From: Bradyrhizobium sp. CCBAU 53351
GTDB lineage: Bacteria > Pseudomonadota > Alphaproteobacteria > Rhizobiales > Xanthobacteraceae
Assembly: GCF_015291745.1 (NCBI RefSeq)
Contig: NZ_CP030059.1
Span: 5,793,501-5,857,500, forward strand
Length of the DNA: 64,000 nt
Direction: 5' to 3'
Below, one piece after another: positions 41,811 to 51,096 of the stretch. Made by a program: the position numbers and the translations under genes. Each line of letters begins with the position of its first letter. Positions within the stretch are counted from its first letter, which is position 1. Below the pieces are notes generated by a model, which was given only the letters and a program-made list of their open reading frames with translations, was not told the origin of the DNA and searched no databases.

Positions 41811-44330
41811 CTAGAAATTCGGGCCGAGCGCGATCTTGGTGATGGTGCCGTTCCGGACGCCGATGCGCCATTCCGCCGAGCCATTGGCGAACTGGGCGAT
41901 GTAGATGTCGCTGTCGAGCGCGGTGACGCCGCGGAACGAGACCGCCCGCAACGCGCCGAGCTTGGCCAGGATCGCCTGGTCGAACGGCAGCTGCTGGCGC
42001 GTGATCTCGGCGACCTCCGACGTCATGAGCTCGTAATCGGGCTGTCCCTTGCCGACGCCCTCGATATAGCGGCGCAGCATCTCCTCGCCATTGGCGATCG
42101 GAACGGCGCGGCGTGCGGCGCGCCCCGGCTTCGCGCCGAGGTTCGAAGCCTCCACGTTGTGGAAGCGCGTCTGCCGGCCCGGCATCAAGACCTCGAGGCA
42201 CCGCCCCGACTTGTCGGCAATGACCCAGGGATTGTTCACGGTGGTGGTGACAGCCCAACTCATATTGGGCCTGACGACGCTCTGCGCCTTGCGATTGCCG
42301 TCGGCGTCGAGATTGAAGATGCGGATGTCCTCGCCCATCTCGTTGTAGAGCATGATCCGGATCGGCGAGGTGCCGGCGCGACCGCGCACATTCGCCTGTT
42401 CGGCGCAGGGCATGATGCCGCCGAGCTCGTCATTGCCGTCGGCCCGGAAGATGACGTCGCCGGCCTTGCCGTCGGGCTCGAGCAGCAGGCGGAATTCCGC
42501 CGTGCCGTTCTCGAACTTGGCGCCATAGATGTCGTAGCCGCCGGGGCCGACGCCGCGGAAGAAGATCGATTCGAGGGCGCCGAGCGCCACGAAGGTGGCC
42601 TGCGTCTCGTTGAGCTGTCGATGGATCTTGGCCGCCAGCGGCGCACTCATGCGGTCGTAATTCGGCCTGCCTTGGCGCATGTCCTCGATCCCGCGCAGGA
42701 TCATCTCCTTGCTGCCGGCAACCGGGACCTGCTCGCGGAAACGATCCGGGACTTCCGCGACACGGCGCGCAAAGTCGGCCTCGATCGCCTGCGCCACCGC
42801 CGCGTCGATCCGCGGCGCGAGACGCGCGCCGGCGACCGCGTTCTGGACCAGCACGCGCGAGACCCTGGCCTGCTCGTCGCGCAGGAAGATCAGGAGGTTG
42901 TGGCCATGGATCGAGAAGGCATCGGCACCTTCGGCGAGAGCTGTCGCCGGGCCCTGCACGGTCTCCTGCACCTGCAGCCGATCCCCATCGCGGCGCACGG
43001 TGAGCACGCGGTTCGGCGCCAGCCGGTACCAGCCGACATATTGATCGAGCGGCGCGGGCTCCGCAGCGGTGGTCGGCATCTCCGCGACACGAACCGCGCG
43101 GATGTCGCGGCCGTTCATGCGCAAGCTCAGCTCGGCCGAGCGATGCTCGGCATCGAGCGGGAACGTGATCTCGCCGGACGAGGCCGGATAGGACGCCGTG
43201 CCGTCGCGGCCCACCGTCAGGCGCAATTTGCGCTGCCCGGTCATCTGGCCGTAGAGATCGTCGCCCTCGCGGAAGATGGCGAACACCGAGGCCGGACCCA
43301 TGGCGTAGAAATTGACGAACGGGCGATAATGCTGGGCCGGCGCCTCACCGAGATCGGCGATGGGTGCGGGATCCGGCGCGCGATAGGCGATCATGCCGGC
43401 GGACATGATCACGACGGGTGCGATCGCGCTCGCGATCCAGAGCCGCTTGCGCCAGCCGACCGCAGCTGGCATCGCGGCCGCCGCGATGATGCGCTCGACG
43501 CGGGCGCGCACGGTCGAGGCCCGCGCCATCGCGAGCTCGACCGACCGCGGCCTCACCGTGCTGGCGAAATCGAGCAGGATTTCCGCATAGGACAGCCGGT
43601 CCTCGATGACCTCGATCGCCTCGATGTCGCTGATGATCTCGGCGAGCTCGGCGAGGCGTGCGAGCTGCCACCATGCGAACGGGCTGAACCAGAACATTGC
43701 CCGATTGAGCGACGCCAGCAGCAGGACATAGAAGTCGCGGTTGGCGACATGCGCGCCCTCATGCGCGAGCACGGCGAGGCGCTTCTTGGCGTCCCAGCCG
43801 GCGAACTGCGGCGGCACCAGAATGGTCGAGCCGAAGGTGACGGGACCGCCGACATCGCGGCTGACGCGCACGTCGGTGCCGGTCATCGGCAAGCCGCGCA
43901 GCGGTTTTGCCGCCCGCGCCAGCCGCCAGGTCAGGAAAAGACCGATCGCGAGCCGCAGCAGCAACAGGCCGGCAACGCCGGCATAGACGAGGGTGGCGAT
44001 CAGCCACCAATTGATCGGCAGACCACTTCGCATCACCGGCGGCGCGACGGCACCGGCGGGAGCGCCGGACAGCGCGGGCTGCGGCGTCTCCAGCATCGAG
44101 ATGTCGGCCGGCAGGAAATCATCCGGCACGGAGACCGGCAAAGGCAGCCGGCTGATCGTGAGCGTCGGCCAATGCATCACGAACGGCATCGCCAGCGACG
44201 CCAGCAGCACGACGATCCACGCCGTCATGTGAACGCGCGGATTGCGCGCGCAGAAAAGATTGAGACCGAACCAGACGACGCCTCCCAGCACAAGGGAGCG
44301 CAGTGCCGCCTCCGCCAGAGTTGCGATCAT
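41811..44330 (-). CDS. M56 (BlaR1/MecR1-like) membrane metallopeptidase with duplicated C-terminal domain
   Basis: This 839-residue protein has about four membrane segments in its first 290 residues. The zinc motif HEGAH is at residues 190-194 in VLAHEGAHVANRDFYVLLL, and FAWWQLARLAELAEIISDIE follows as the family third-ligand region. The rest is periplasmic. It carries no penicillin-binding domain of the BlaR1 kind. It ends in two copies of about 95 residues, one with YDRMSAPLAAKIHRQL and GALESIFFRGV, the other with YELMTSEVAEITRQQL and GALRAVSFRGV. It would sense an unknown periplasmic signal and cleave or inactivate the BlaI repressor encoded just upstream (ATGA overlap). Confidence 0.85.
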   Translation of the reverse strand: MIATLAEAALRSLVLGGVVWFGLNLFCARNPRVHMTAWIVVLLASLAMPFVMHWPTLTISRLPLPVSVPDDFLPADISMLETPQPALSGAPAGAVAPPVMRSGLPINWWLIATLVYAGVAGLLLLRLAIGLFLTWRLARAAKPLRGLPMTGTDVRVSRDVGGPVTFGSTILVPPQFAGWDAKKRLAVLAHEGAHVANRDFYVLLLASLNRAMFWFSPFAWWQLARLAELAEIISDIEAIEVIEDRLSYAEILLDFASTVRPRSVELAMARASTVRARVERIIAAAAMPAAVGWRKRLWIASAIAPVVIMSAGMIAYRAPDPAPIADLGEAPAQHYRPFVNFYAMGPASVFAIFREGDDLYGQMTGQRKLRLTVGRDGTASYPASSGEITFPLDAEHRSAELSLRMNGRDIRAVRVAEMPTTAAEPAPLDQYVGWYRLAPNRVLTVRRDGDRLQVQETVQGPATALAEGADAFSIHGHNLLIFLRDEQARVSRVLVQNAVAGARLAPRIDAAVAQAIEADFARRVAEVPDRFREQVPVAGSKEMILRGIEDMRQGRPNYDRMSAPLAAKIHRQLNETQATFVALGALESIFFRGVGPGGYDIYGAKFENGTAEFRLLLEPDGKAGDVIFRADGNDELGGIMPCAEQANVRGRAGTSPIRIMLYNEMGEDIRIFNLDADGNRKAQSVVRPNMSWAVTTTVNNPWVIADKSGRCLEVLMPGRQTRFHNVEASNLGAKPGRAARRAVPIANGEEMLRRYIEGVGKGQPDYELMTSEVAEITRQQLPFDQAILAKLGALRAVSFRGVTALDSDIYIAQFANGSAEWRIGVRNGTITKIALGPNF

Positions 44331-44719
44331 TCTTTCTTCACTCCCCTCGCCTTCTTCGCCTTGGCCACCTGGTCGGCCAGCTCGCGCAATTGCTGCTGGT
44401 CGAGCATCTTGTTGTCCACCATGCCGACGAGGACCTCCTCGATCGAGCCATTGCAGAACCAGTCGACGATGCGCTGCACCGCCTTGGCCGCCACCTTCGC
44501 GCGCTCTTCGGCGGCGTGATAGACATAGGTGCGGCCGTCCACGGTGTGGCGAGCATAGCCCTTTTCCTCCAGCCGGCGCAGCACCGTACGAACCGTCGAT
44601 TCCTTCAGCCGCCGCGACAGACGTTCACGCACGATCTCGGCCGTGACGGGACCATGGGCCCAAACCAATTGCATGACCTCGCGCTCGAGGTCGCCCAGTT
44701 CGGGCAAACGATCGTCCAT
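44327..44719 (-). CDS. BlaI/MecI/CopY family transcriptional repressor
   Basis: This 130-residue protein has an N-terminal winged helix-turn-helix: LPELGDLEREVMQLVWAHGP, VTAEIVRERLSRRL, KESTVRTVLRRLEEKGYARH and VDGRTYVYHAAEERA. The C-terminal dimerisation part includes VDWFCNGSIEEVLVGMVDN. These are BlaI-family markers. It shares an ATGA overlap with the M56 gene downstream, the standard layout of BlaI-BlaR1 pairs. A TGTA-N4-TACA site lies 31-42 bases before its ATG, consistent with autorepression. The start at 44719 is chosen because upstream residues are not conserved-looking. Confidence 0.9.
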   Translation of the reverse strand: MDDRLPELGDLEREVMQLVWAHGPVTAEIVRERLSRRLKESTVRTVLRRLEEKGYARHTVDGRTYVYHAAEERAKVAAKAVQRIVDWFCNGSIEEVLVGMVDNKMLDQQQLRELADQVAKAKKARGVKKE

Positions 44720-44749
44720 GGCATCTGACCTTGCGGCTTGAGTTCTTCT

Positions 44750-44769
44750 TGTAACGCTACAGATTGTCG
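44750..44769. promoter_or_regulatory. candidate BlaI-family operator upstream of blaI-M56
   Basis: The core TGTAACGCTACA (44750-44761) differs by one base from the core of the DUF1800 operator (TGTAATGCTACA). The right flank GATTGTCG resembles AATCGTAG of the first site, while the left flank is degenerate. It lies 31 bases before the blaI start. Confidence 0.6.
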
Positions 44770-44873
44770 CATATAGCGCCGCGCGACACAACGCCGATTC
44801 CACCTGAGATGGTGCCGGTGGGCTGACCTGACTGCCGGTTCGTGAATGTGAGACAGGCGAAAAATGCGAGGTC

Positions 44874-44902
44874 GTCATGCCCAAGCCTGTCCCGGGCATG
44901 AC
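44874..44902. repeat. short palindromic intergenic repeat
   Basis: GTCATGCCC and GGGCATGAC enclose AAGCCTGTCCC. It is a single REP-type hairpin between blaI and the malic enzyme gene. Confidence 0.6.
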
Positions 44903-44953
44903 GATGCGGAAACGTGGCGCCGTTATCGCGCCGTTCGAGCGCGGGGCGACCGC

Positions 44954-46606
44954 TCAGTAATGCGGCTCGTACATCTGCGACTGCACAAGGGCCTTGACGT
45001 CATTGGGCGCCGGCCCGTCCGCGAGCCCGCGCTGATAGGCAACGTCGGCGACGGCCGCGGCGATGCGGACCGAGACTTCGCGGATGCGCGGCAGCGCCGG
45101 ATAGAGACTGCCCTGCGCGAGATCGTCCTTGCCGACGCAATCGGCGAGCGTATGGGCCGCCGCCATGAACATCTCGTCGGTGACGAGGCGCGAGCCACTG
45201 GCGATGACGCCGAGGCCGACGCCCGGGAAGATGTAGGAATTGTTGCCCTGGCGCGGCACGAAGCTGCGGCCGTTCAGCTTGACCGGATCATACGGGCTGC
45301 CGCAGGCGAACAGCGCACGGCCCTCGGTGTAGCGATAGGCATCCTCCGCCGAGCATTCGGCCTTCGAGGTCGGATTGGAGAGCGCGAACACGATCGGCTG
45401 TTCGTTGAGCTCCGCCATCGTCTTGAGCACCTCCGGCGTGAAGGCGCCGCCGACCGCGGCGACGCCGATGATCGCCGTCGGCTTCAGCGTCTTGATCGCG
45501 GTGAGGAAGTCGGCGATCGGCGCCTGATCGGTGTGGGCATAGCGGAGCTTGTGGCCGGACAGACCTTCGCGTCCGCCGACGACGAGACCGCGGGAATCCA
45601 CCAGCCAGTTGCGGCGGAGCGCGTCCGCCTCGGAGGCGCCTTCCGCCATCATTGCGGACACCACGAGATCGGCGATGCCGGTTGCCGCCTCGCCGGCGCC
45701 CAGGAACAGGATCATCTGGTCCTTCAGCTTGCCGCCATTCACACGCAGCGCCGAGAACAGGCCGGCCAGCGCCACCGCCGCGGTGCCCTGGATGTCGTCG
45801 TTGAAGACGCAGGCTTCATCGCGATATTTGTGCAGCAGCTTGAATGCCGAATGATTGGCGAAATCCTCGAACTGGATCAGCACGCCCGGAAAGGTCTTTC
45901 GCGCCGCCTGCATGAACTCGTCGACGAAGCTGTCATAGGCTTCGCCCGTGAGCCGCCGCTCGCGCAGGCCGAGATAATAGGGATCGCTCAAAAGCTCTTC
46001 GTTGTTGGTGCCGACGTCGAGTACGATCGGCAGGCACGCCTCCGGATGCACGCCGGCGCAGGCCGAATAGAGCGAGAGCTTGCCGACCGGGATGCCCATG
46101 CCGTTGGCGCCGAGATCGCCAAGTCCCAGAATGCGTTCGCCGTCGGTGACGACGATCAGCTTGGCCTGATAGGGCCAGTTCTCCAGGAGCTCGGTGATCT
46201 GGCCGCGATCGCGCGAGGAGATGAACATGCCGCGCGGCCGCTGGAAGATCAGGCCGTATTTCTGGCAGGCGAGCCCGACCGTCGGCGTGTAGATGATCGG
46301 CTGAATCTCGTCGATATTGTCGACGACGACGCGGAAGAACAGCGCCTCGTTGCGGTCATGCAGCGCGTTCAGCGCGACGTATTTTTCGAGGTCCGTCGGC
46401 AGCGTGCGCAGGTTGGTGAGGACGCGCTGCGCCTGCGTCTCCATCGTCAGCACGCAAGGCGGCAGCAGGCCGCGCAGGCCGAGTGCTTCGCGCTCGGATT
46501 CCGTGAAAGCGGTGCCCTTGTTGAGCAAGGGATCGCGCAGCAGCGCCATGCCTTGCGGCGGATTTGACGACGTCGATTGGGCAACGACCCGGGCAGGTCT
46601 ATTCAC
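44954..46606 (-). CDS. NAD-type malic enzyme (MaeA/SfcA-like)
   Basis: This 550-residue protein oxidatively decarboxylates malate to pyruvate. It shows the malic signature FNDDIQGTAAVALAGL with the metal-binding Asp. The N-terminal domain has PIIYTPTVGLACQKYGLIF and RGMFISSRDRG, and the Rossmann part has ILFLGAGEAATGIADLV. PIVFALSNPTSKAECSAEDA and IFPGVGLGVIASGSRLVTDE complete the fold. The length is that of single-domain bacterial and eukaryotic-type enzymes, not the long rhizobial Dme/Tme chimeras with a phosphotransacetylase tail. The GTG at 46606 with GGGGGA ahead is the likely start; an ATG at 46627 is in frame. Confidence 0.92.
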   Translation of the reverse strand: MNRPARVVAQSTSSNPPQGMALLRDPLLNKGTAFTESEREALGLRGLLPPCVLTMETQAQRVLTNLRTLPTDLEKYVALNALHDRNEALFFRVVVDNIDEIQPIIYTPTVGLACQKYGLIFQRPRGMFISSRDRGQITELLENWPYQAKLIVVTDGERILGLGDLGANGMGIPVGKLSLYSACAGVHPEACLPIVLDVGTNNEELLSDPYYLGLRERRLTGEAYDSFVDEFMQAARKTFPGVLIQFEDFANHSAFKLLHKYRDEACVFNDDIQGTAAVALAGLFSALRVNGGKLKDQMILFLGAGEAATGIADLVVSAMMAEGASEADALRRNWLVDSRGLVVGGREGLSGHKLRYAHTDQAPIADFLTAIKTLKPTAIIGVAAVGGAFTPEVLKTMAELNEQPIVFALSNPTSKAECSAEDAYRYTEGRALFACGSPYDPVKLNGRSFVPRQGNNSYIFPGVGLGVIASGSRLVTDEMFMAAAHTLADCVGKDDLAQGSLYPALPRIREVSVRIAAAVADVAYQRGLADGPAPNDVKALVQSQMYEPHY

Positions 46607-46773
46607 GAATTCCCCCAAGAAGCACATTGAACCGCGCACATTGTCGGCCAGCGCTCCATTGAGATCAAGGACGCAGACACTGAGGCCCCGATTGTGATCT
46701 CGCACCGCAGCGAGATTTGCGCCAACGATTGGCAGTTGCGCGCGTAAAAGTTAACGCGGCAAGCTACCCCTCG

Positions 46774-47766
46774 TCATTCCGGCTGGATGTTGGCCGCCTC
46801 CACGATCGGCCACCATTTCTCGGTCTCGGCCTTCTGGAACGCAGCGAGCGCTGCGGGCGTCTGCTGGTCGGTTGGCGGTATCTCCTGCCCGAGTTCGGTA
46901 AAGCGCTGCTTGACCGCGGCATCGGCGAGCGCGGCGACGATCGCCGTGTTGATCCGGGCGACGATGTCCTTTGGCGTGTTCTTCGGTGCCCAGATGCCGT
47001 GCCAATAGGAAATATAGAGCCCTGACAGGCCCGCCTCGTCGACGGTCGGAATGTCGGGAGCGGAGGCAAGCCGCGTCGGCGATGTCACCGCGAACGCCTT
47101 GACCGCGCCGCTCTTGACGTGTGCCAGCGAGTTCGCCGCCTGGTCGAACATGATGTCGATCTGGCCTGCGACGAGATCGATCATGGCGGGCCCCGCGCCG
47201 CGATAGGGCACGAACTGGAAGTCGGTGCCTGTTTTATCCTTGAAGAAGACGGCGGCGACATGGGCTCCCGTACCCGCCCCTGAAGTTCCCGCGGTGGCCT
47301 TACCGGAATTGGCCTTCAGCCACGCAATCAGCTCCTTGAGATTGTTCGCCTCGAGCGACTTCCGGCCGACGATGAGTTGCGTGCCCATCGCGATCATTGC
47401 GACCGGCTCGAAATCGCTCACGACGTCATAAGGCAGCTTGAGGATCGCGCCGTTCAGCACATGAGTGCCCCAATGACCGATCGTGATCGTCGTGCCGTCA
47501 GGCGTCGCGCGGGCGGCGCGGGCACCTGCAATGCTGCCGGAGGCACCGGCGACGTTCTCGACCACGACCGTGGTGTGCAGCTCGGCGGCGATCCGCTCCG
47601 ACAGGATCCGCGCCAGCGTGTCGGTCGGACCGCCCGCGGCGAACGGTACGATGAGGGTGATGGGCCGCGATGACTGAGCGCCTGCCGGCGCGCACCACAT
47701 CGCGCATGCGATCAACCCGCCAATGACGATCGCATGACCGCGCAACACAGCCCACAGCCCCCGCAT
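46774..47766 (-). CDS. Bug-family (TctC-type) periplasmic solute-binding protein
   Basis: This 330-residue protein has a signal peptide (ends PAGAQS). The mature protein begins SRPITLIVPFAAGGPTDTLA, the characteristic Bug/TctC start. VVENVAGASGSIAGARAARA, TITIGHWGTHVLNG and FVPYRGAGPAMIDLVAGQID follow, then PDIPTVDEAGLSG. Bug proteins bind carboxylates and other small compounds in the periplasm, often without adjacent transporter genes, as here. The ligand is unknown. Confidence 0.92.
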   Translation of the reverse strand: MRGLWAVLRGHAIVIGGLIACAMWCAPAGAQSSRPITLIVPFAAGGPTDTLARILSERIAAELHTTVVVENVAGASGSIAGARAARATPDGTTITIGHWGTHVLNGAILKLPYDVVSDFEPVAMIAMGTQLIVGRKSLEANNLKELIAWLKANSGKATAGTSGAGTGAHVAAVFFKDKTGTDFQFVPYRGAGPAMIDLVAGQIDIMFDQAANSLAHVKSGAVKAFAVTSPTRLASAPDIPTVDEAGLSGLYISYWHGIWAPKNTPKDIVARINTAIVAALADAAVKQRFTELGQEIPPTDQQTPAALAAFQKAETEKWWPIVEAANIQPE

Positions 47767-47868
47767 CAGTCTCTCCCACCCTTTTTGCCGCCCGCATTTT
47801 GGCAGCGGGCCGGAGGGCGAGTGAACGCTGCCGGGCGAGCTGAGGCAAGCGGTAAGTTGATAGCGCTT

Positions 47869-50208
47869 CTATCCGGCCGCGCGCCGCGGCGTCAGATTGG
47901 CGGCGCTATCGGCCGGCGGCGCGATATGCATCAGGATGGTCTGGGTGGCGGATGCGACGTTGATGCCGTTCTGCTGGAAGCGCAGCTTCATGCGCCGGTT
48001 GAATTCGCGCTGGACCGGCCAGCGCCCGGCTTCGGTGCAGCGGATCTGGCCGACGATCGACACCATCGCGCCGTCCACCTTGTCGATGCCCCAGAGATCG
48101 AGGTCGCCACGGATCAATGCGCGGAAATCCGGCTCGCGGCGCATCTCGTCGACGATGTCCTTGAGGATCTGGCTGGCGCGGTCGGTGTCTTCCTTATAGG
48201 CGACATTGACGCTGACGGAGGCGTTGCCTGCGCCGCGGCTCGCATTGGTGATGGTCGTGACCGCGCTGAACGGCACGATGTGCACGGCGCCGTCGCCCGC
48301 GCGCAGACGTATCGTTCGAATGGAAACGTTCTCGACCACCCCTGACAGGCCCGACACGCTGACATTGTCGCCGACCTGTACCGTGTTCTCCAGCAGCAGG
48401 AACAGCCCGGTGATGAGGTCCTGCACCAGCTTCTGCGAGCCGAAGCCGATGGCGATGCCGACGATGCCGGCACCCGCCAGCAGCGGCGCGACATTGACGC
48501 CGATCTCGCTCAGCGCGGTGAGGCCGACGATCGTGGCGATCAGGCAGAGCAGCGCGGTGCGCAGCATCGGCTGGAAGGTGCGCAAGCGCGCGGCGCGGGC
48601 GTAGTGCCCGTCCCGCGACAGCGTGTTGATCTGGCGGTCCAGAAGCGCGTTGCTGGCTTCCCAGATCGCGGCTGCGATGAATACGGCGAGGCCGATCGTC
48701 ACCACGGCGGAGATCAGCCGGCTGCCGATCTGGCCGCCATAGAACCAGACGATGGCGTCCACACCCCAGACTTCGAGCATCGCCACGAAACCGATGAAGA
48801 CGATCACGCCGGAGACGATCCTGCGCAGCAGCGGCAGATAGCGGTTGGCGCGGATCTCCAGACCCGGAAAGCGCTGCAGGATCTCCGGCTGGATGCGGAA
48901 GCCACGGTCGATCAGGCTCAGCGTCAGCATGATGGCAACGCGCGTGATCACGGCAACGACGACAGTGCCGACGAAATATTGCAGCAGCAGCGAATAACCG
49001 TTGCGGATGTTGAGCGCCCACACCGCCCAGAGCGCGAGATCGAGCGCGATGGCGAGATAATGCCATCCGCCGGCGATGCGGTTGCGCAGGCGGGCCGCGA
49101 TGCCCTGCCGGTCGGCCGGCGCCCGAATGGCCTCGGCGACCTGCCGGCGGCATTGCAGGATGATGACGACGACGAAGAGATGCACGATCAGCATCACCAT
49201 GCGGAGCAGCGCGGCATAGCCGGCGCGGTGCAGGCCGAGCAGCAGCGCGACATTGGCAAAAGCGATGCCGGAGACGCCGACGCCGACGATGCGGCGCGCC
49301 CAGATCTCGACATAGGCCGCCGTCTCGGCGCGCACCGGAAACAGACCGAACGGCCCGGCCAGCGCCCGGAAGACGCAGATGAGTCCGCGCGAAAACGCAT
49401 AGGCGTTGACGACCGCGAGGATCACGAGGCGAACGGTGGTGGGCTGTCCGATCTCGGTGCCGAGCAGCGCCGTCGCGACGCCGACGAAGAGGAGCACGGG
49501 AAGCAATTCGAGGACGAGGCGCCCGAACACGAAAGGCAGGCGCTGCATGATCTGCCAGACGCGCGCCAGGCTGTGACGGCGCTTGTGCAGTTCGGGCGCG
49601 GGGGTGACATCGGCAACCGACGACGGCGGATCCGCAATCGGCAACACCTGCGCCGGCAGATGCGCGGTTTGCGGCACACGCCCCTCGAGGAAGGCAACCG
49701 GGCGCCGGATCAGGCGGAACAGTACCCATTCGGCCGCGAGCGCGCAGCCGACCACCAAGGCGAGCTTCCAGGCGATCTCGATCAGAAGGTTATAGGCCGC
49801 GGGATCGTTCGCCGTTCGCACGATCCAGTAATAGAACGCCGGGAAATGCGTGATCGTCCGCGCCACGCTGGCGATCTCGCTCGAGATCTCGCCAATCTCC
49901 TCCGACACCGTGAGCAGGAGCTGCGCACCGAGTCCGTCGGCCGAGAGCGGGATCGGCGACTTGCGCTCGGGCGCGGGCGTCGCAGGTTGCTGCGGACCGG
50001 ACGCATTGGCGATCAGGCGCAGCGTATCGATCATCTGCGCGCGCTTCTTGTCGTCCTGAAGCGTCTCGAGCGCACGCTTGGCCTCGTCCGGCGACAACGC
50101 GGCGGCATTGTTCGCGGCCGGCTGAGGCGGCTGGGCGCGAACGCTCGGGAAGGAGAAGAACGCGAGGAAGAGAACGGCGAGAACCACCGGGGCAAGCTTA
50201 TGCGACAC
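47869..50208 (-). CDS. large MscS-family mechanosensitive channel
   Basis: This 779-residue protein has a signal peptide, a periplasmic N-terminal region (about 30-150) and about ten membrane segments. The C-terminal MscS core has the pore helix around VNVAPLLAGAGIVGIAIGFG and QKLVQDLITGLFLLLENTVQ, then VGDNVSVSGLSGVVENVSIR and a beta domain with IVPFSAVTTITNASRGAG. The architecture is close to YbiO/YnaI-type large channels. It opens under membrane tension at osmotic downshock. A GTG start with AAGGA is used at 50208. Confidence 0.9.
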   Translation of the reverse strand: MSHKLAPVVLAVLFLAFFSFPSVRAQPPQPAANNAAALSPDEAKRALETLQDDKKRAQMIDTLRLIANASGPQQPATPAPERKSPIPLSADGLGAQLLLTVSEEIGEISSEIASVARTITHFPAFYYWIVRTANDPAAYNLLIEIAWKLALVVGCALAAEWVLFRLIRRPVAFLEGRVPQTAHLPAQVLPIADPPSSVADVTPAPELHKRRHSLARVWQIMQRLPFVFGRLVLELLPVLLFVGVATALLGTEIGQPTTVRLVILAVVNAYAFSRGLICVFRALAGPFGLFPVRAETAAYVEIWARRIVGVGVSGIAFANVALLLGLHRAGYAALLRMVMLIVHLFVVVIILQCRRQVAEAIRAPADRQGIAARLRNRIAGGWHYLAIALDLALWAVWALNIRNGYSLLLQYFVGTVVVAVITRVAIMLTLSLIDRGFRIQPEILQRFPGLEIRANRYLPLLRRIVSGVIVFIGFVAMLEVWGVDAIVWFYGGQIGSRLISAVVTIGLAVFIAAAIWEASNALLDRQINTLSRDGHYARAARLRTFQPMLRTALLCLIATIVGLTALSEIGVNVAPLLAGAGIVGIAIGFGSQKLVQDLITGLFLLLENTVQVGDNVSVSGLSGVVENVSIRTIRLRAGDGAVHIVPFSAVTTITNASRGAGNASVSVNVAYKEDTDRASQILKDIVDEMRREPDFRALIRGDLDLWGIDKVDGAMVSIVGQIRCTEAGRWPVQREFNRRMKLRFQQNGINVASATQTILMHIAPPADSAANLTPRRAAG

Positions 50209-51096
50209 GAGGAGTCCTTAAAAAAATGCATGCGCCGGCGGCATCGGGACCACCGAAACACATGCGTCATGTCGGATTGAAGCTATTCGCCTCGCGCCTG
50301 TGTCGGAAGTTGGCCTTCGAGGCGACATTCTCTTGGCATTTGCCGCAATGCGGGGGCGGGGAACCTCGTCTCAGCAGAGTTCAGACGCCGACGAAGCGCG
50401 GTCCGTGCAACGCGATCCGTCCATTGCGGGATTCCCGCAGTTCGACTTTACGAGTCGTCACGCCCGGGCTTGTCCCGGGCATCCACGTTCTTCGCGCCTC
50501 GGGCCAAGGCCGTGGATGGCCGGGACAAGCCCGGCCATGGCGATGTGGTGACCAGTGCACCCCAATGCACAAATCATCCGCGGATCGCTCCGTCATTCCG
50601 GGAAGCGGCCCGGAATGACGGCGAGGAGGAAGGAGGGAGAAACGCAGGATGTCAAAGGCAGCTATCGCGGTCGGCCTCGTCAAGACCATCCACACGATCG
50701 GCGACCAAAATACAGCGCCGGGAAGGTAGGGGCTCTGCCTTACTGATGCAGCCCGCTAAACCTTGACCCGGCGTGCCGTTCGCGGTTTCTGCCGCTATGC
50801 GATAGTCCGAACGAGCTCCATCGCACTTAACGCGGCTGGATTTGCGGAGGTGGTGTCATAGACCTCCCCTTGCTCATGAGGTGGACGTTGCGTGTCGCTT
50901 GTTTGCGACCGGCGGCATGGTCCTCCTGTGCCACAAGACTGTCAAGCGGGATCAATCGGCGAGAGATCACAATTGAGCACGCCGGTTCCGGGAATGATCG
51001 GAACAGCGCCTGTTTTGCCCGACGCAGCAACTCCATTTCGTATAAATCGAACTGCCTCTTCAACGATCGGCAAGCCATTGATTTTGTTCACGCCGT
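50209..51096. other. 888-base intergenic region with palindromic repeats only
   Basis: It carries the GCCCGGGCTTGTCCCGGGC-type and CATTCCGGGAAGCGG-type repeats described separately. Several open frames are translations of these repeats. A minus-strand frame at 50,827-51,078 is not convincing. I see no gene. Confidence 0.5.
50458..50620. repeat. compound palindromic repeats (REP-type)
   Basis: CGCCCGGGCTTGTCCCGGGC at about 50,460 is followed by its inverted partner GGCCGGGACAAGCCCGGCC at about 50,519. The two flank TTCGCGCCTCGGGCCAAGGC and form a long imperfect hairpin. A separate hairpin CGTCATTCCGGG/CCCGGAATGACG lies at about 50,591-50,620. Confidence 0.7.

Noticed and set aside
41130..44519. 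1129-codon plus-strand open frame opposite DUF1800 and M56
   Set aside because: It is antisense to two well-supported genes and the blaI end; its composition is that of a reverse-frame translation.
48604..50280. 558-codon plus-strand open frame opposite the MscS-type gene
   Set aside because: Extremely charged reverse-frame translation without motifs; the MscS motifs on the minus strand are clear.
50827..51078. 83-codon minus-strand ORF upstream of ppk2's end
   Set aside because: No ribosome site, low-quality composition and partly repeat-derived surroundings; not supported as a gene.
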